DNA of 16,901 nt from Halothiobacillus neapolitanus. GTDB taxonomy: Bacteria; Pseudomonadota; Gammaproteobacteria; Halothiobacillales; Halothiobacillaceae. Below the pieces are notes generated by a model. It had not been told where the DNA came from and did not search any database. It saw only the letters and a list, made by a program, of their open reading frames with translations. Below are positions 16,466 through 16,901 of the stretch, piece by piece. The stretch lies in NCBI GenBank assembly GCA_020721485.1, contig DYMR01000015.1, positions 1-16,901 on the forward strand. Reading direction: 5' to 3'. Position numbers and translations under genes: made by a program. The number at the start of each line of letters is the position of its first letter. The first letter of the stretch is position 1.

Positions 16466-16490
16466 GCCCCTCGCGGTCGGGCGAGGGGCT
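16461..16490 (-). terminator. Intrinsic terminator of the 88-residue protein gene
   Basis: AGCCCCTCGC (16465-16474) and GCGAGGGGCT (16481-16490) form a perfect ten-pair stem with a six-base loop. On the minus strand it is followed by TTTTCATTTG. It lies 25 bases after the stop of the minus-strand gene. Confidence 0.82.
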
Positions 16491-16514
16491 TGGGCTACGG
16501 CCTACGGTCGGCAG

Positions 16515-16781
16515 TTATTGGGATTCTTCTTCTTCCTCGAAGATTTCGTCGATTTCTTCGAGCCGTTCTAAATCAATAAATCCTTCGAGTTCGTCCGCAA
16601 ATACCATGGCGGTATCGACCCAAACCATGGGGCGCACTTCAGTCACGGGGTCGCCTTCATGCTCGGTTTGAACCAAGGCGAAGCAGGTGAGGGGTTCGTA
16701 CCCCACGCTGGTGCCTTCGTCATCGCTGAGTAGGGCGTACCAATCGTTGGCGGGCATGATGTGCAGGATTTTCGAGTTCAT
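16515..16781 (-). CDS. Conserved-looking small acidic protein of unknown function
   Basis: I do not recognise a characterised family. The 88 residues begin MNSKILHIMPANDWYALLSD and include the hydrophobic core EPLTCFALVQ and VRPMVWVDTAMVFADE. They end in a strongly acidic helix (LERLEEIDEIFEEEEESQ). No signal peptide or membrane segment is visible, so it is probably cytoplasmic. Coding status is supported by the ribosome-binding site GGAG nine bases before the ATG and by a dedicated terminator just after the stop. It is transcribed in the same direction as the PA3496-like gene, but terminator and promoter between them suggest separate units. Confidence 0.75.
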   Translation of the reverse strand: MNSKILHIMPANDWYALLSDDEGTSVGYEPLTCFALVQTEHEGDPVTEVRPMVWVDTAMVFADELEGFIDLERLEEIDEIFEEEEESQ

Positions 16782-16854
16782 GGGCGGCGCTCCATTCGGG
16801 GGATTAAGACGCGCTCATGCTGACAGCGGTTGATGACGCGGTGATGGCAACTGC

Positions 16855-16901
16855 GCAGGCGGTTGAACCATGCTTTCAACCGCCTGTTAAAGCAAGCCAA
16901 G
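16855..16901 (-). repeat. Inverted copy 2 of the REP-like unit (cut by window end)
   Basis: CAGGCGGTTGAA (16856-16867) pairs perfectly with TTCAACCGCCTG (16875-16886), loop CCATGCT. Read on the minus strand, CTTGGCTTGCT, AACAGGC, GTTGAAA, CAT, TTCAAC and GCCTG follow in the same order as in copy 1 (15187-15231). The repeat runs off the window inside what would be hairpin D. Confidence 0.82.

Noticed and set aside
16817..16901. Open plus-strand frame from ATG 16817 to the window end
   Set aside because: Only 28 codons are visible, there is no ribosome-binding site, and most of it is the palindromic repeat.

Overview
The window is a GC-rich bacterial chromosomal segment from a gammaproteobacterium. 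The evidence is the order rimP-nusA-infB-rbfA-truB-rpsO-pnp on one strand, E. coli-like protein lengths, and a small PA3496-like gene. A sulfur-oxidising or otherwise environmental lineage would fit, but I cannot fix the genus from sequence alone.

Positions 1-2760: the 3' part of dnaK and all of dnaJ (Hsp70 chaperone system), then a small gene for an exported PRC-barrel-like protein with an amphipathic repeat tail. A GC-rich hairpin sits between dnaK and dnaJ.

Positions 2820-11694: the translation and RNA-metabolism operon. It has a very good sigma70-type promoter (TTGACT, 17 nt, TATAGT) and a leader of about 100 nt. That leader contains an intrinsic terminator ending 17 nt before the rimP start, which looks like an attenuator in front of nusA. 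Then come rimP, nusA, infB, rbfA, truB (4-nt overlap with rbfA), rpsO and pnp. Hairpins occur at the truB end and in the rpsO-pnp gap, where E. coli has its processing and autoregulation sites.

Positions 11698-13559: signalling genes. An EAL-HDOD protein (+) converges on a stand-alone cyclic-nucleotide-binding-domain protein (-) across a bidirectional terminator.

Positions 13722-15069: a compact, probably self-contained response module. It holds a TetR-family repressor and an AhpD/carboxymuconolactone-decarboxylase-like protein, each preceded by a related 22-bp palindrome (18/22 identical). The first palindrome lies across the predicted start of a TTGACA/TATCTT promoter. A probable terminator separates the two genes, so they look like two units under one repressor.

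Positions 15066-15235: a remarkable non-coding element of about 162-170 bp with near-perfect terminal inverted repeats. It is almost entirely made of five back-to-back hairpins, and the first three are each exactly 33 nt. Its right-hand hairpin recurs inverted at the extreme 3' end of the window (16856-16901), with a compensatory base-pair change in the stem. It is best described as a REP/MITE-like structured repeat family flanking the last genes.

Positions 15282-16781: an EamA/DMT transporter (+), then two small acidic-protein genes on the minus strand: a 58-residue PA3496-like protein with its own promoter, and an 88-residue protein of unknown function with its own terminator.
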